From NCBI GenBank assembly GCA_007129635.1, contig SKVE01000376.1, positions 1 through 5,609 of the forward strand: DNA of 5,609 nucleotides, in the 5' to 3' direction. A program made the position numbers and the translations under genes. Source of the stretch: Planctomycetaceae bacterium (GTDB lineage Bacteria > Planctomycetota > Planctomycetia > Pirellulales > Pirellulaceae). The notes under the pieces are model-generated. The model made no database searches and was not told the origin of the DNA. It saw only the letters and a list, made by a program, of their open reading frames with translations. Position 1 is the stretch's first letter. Every line of letters begins with the position of its first letter. This document shows positions 5,300 through 5,609 of this stretch, in pieces.

Positions 5300-5609
5300 T
5301 CAGCGTGCTGCGAACTGGCCGAGTTCGCCGTAGCCGACTTGAGCGATCATCTGCTGAACATACTGCTGGTCCTGTTGGCTTAACCGGTGCATCGGGACGG
5401 TCGTCGTTCGCCCGTTGTCCTTCAGCAGACGCACACTTTCGTCCATGATGACGACCAATCGCGCTTCGACCTCGAAATGCCCCGTGTTGTCCACCCAGTT
5501 TCGCATCGGCAGTTCGGCAGGCGGCACCGATCCAAAGGGATCGTCGTCGGCCGGAGCTTCTTCATCAGCCGGGGGGCCAAATAAATCGTCCAGGTCCATC
5601 GCAGGCTCG
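5300..5609 (-). CDS. SHD1-domain protein, C-terminal part (5' end outside the window)
   Basis: The frame enters from the right edge and stops at 5300-5302. Counting from a Met codon at 5599, residues 33-83 form an SHD1 (SLA1 homology domain 1)-like module. The characteristic parts are RNWVDNTGHFEVEARLVV, then VRLLKDNGRTTTVPMHRLS and a final DQQYVQQM. This fold is frequent in planctomycete proteins of unknown role and is presumed to bind partners. The preceding residues are Asp/Glu/Pro-rich (DLFGPPADEEAPADDDPFG) and look like a flexible linker. The Met codon at 5599 has no ribosome-binding site and the frame stays open above it to the edge (Glu-Pro-Ala), so this is more likely the end of a longer protein, perhaps exported, than a complete 99-residue one. 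It is followed by a small hairpin (GATGC/GCATC, 5281-5295) and then the intrinsic terminator at 5234-5268. The domain call is good; function is unknown. Confidence 0.8.
   Translation of the reverse strand, partial: EPAMDLDDLFGPPADEEAPADDDPFGSVPPAELPMRNWVDNTGHFEVEARLVVIMDESVRLLKDNGRTTTVPMHRLSQQDQQYVQQMIAQVGYGELGQFAAR

Overview
The window looks like chromosomal core sequence from a planctomycete, probably of the Pirellula/Rhodopirellula group. The reasons are moderately high G+C, an SHD1-domain protein (a domain unusually common in that phylum), a ScpB with a long acidic tail, a bacterial AspRS of the non-discriminating type, weak or absent Shine-Dalgarno sequences and several non-ATG starts. 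The assignment is inference from protein character; no rRNA or other marker is present. I see no mobile element, CRISPR array or tRNA.

Layout, left to right. Positions 44-772 (minus) encode an unrecognised single-pass membrane protein with a TPR-like C-terminus, perhaps followed by another minus-strand gene at the left edge. A divergent stretch (773-975) separates it from scpB (976-2139, plus). ScpB is a chromosome-segregation factor whose core is followed by a very acidic tail. That tail has its own consensus ribosome-binding site and in-frame ATG at 1774, so it may also be, or may only be, a separate 121-residue acidic protein. The first 190 bases of the scpB reading frame are opposed on the minus strand by a small frame with a zf-TFIIB-like zinc knuckle, so the scpB start is uncertain.

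Convergent with scpB, and only 27 bases away, is aspS (2167-3948, minus). Upstream of aspS on the same strand lies a YacL-like membrane protein with PIN and TRAM domains (4080-5093). A plausible sigma-70 promoter containing an inverted repeat (5166-5195) precedes it. A strong intrinsic terminator (5234-5268) isolates this pair from the SHD1 gene entering from the right edge (5300 to beyond 5609).

Functionally the window mixes chromosome segregation (ScpB), translation (AspRS, probably also supplying Asp-tRNA(Asn) for amidation), a probable membrane-anchored RNA-binding nuclease-fold protein and lineage-specific proteins of unknown role. The most unusual points are the acidic module joined to ScpB, the antisense zinc-knuckle frame and the dyad in the yacL-like promoter.
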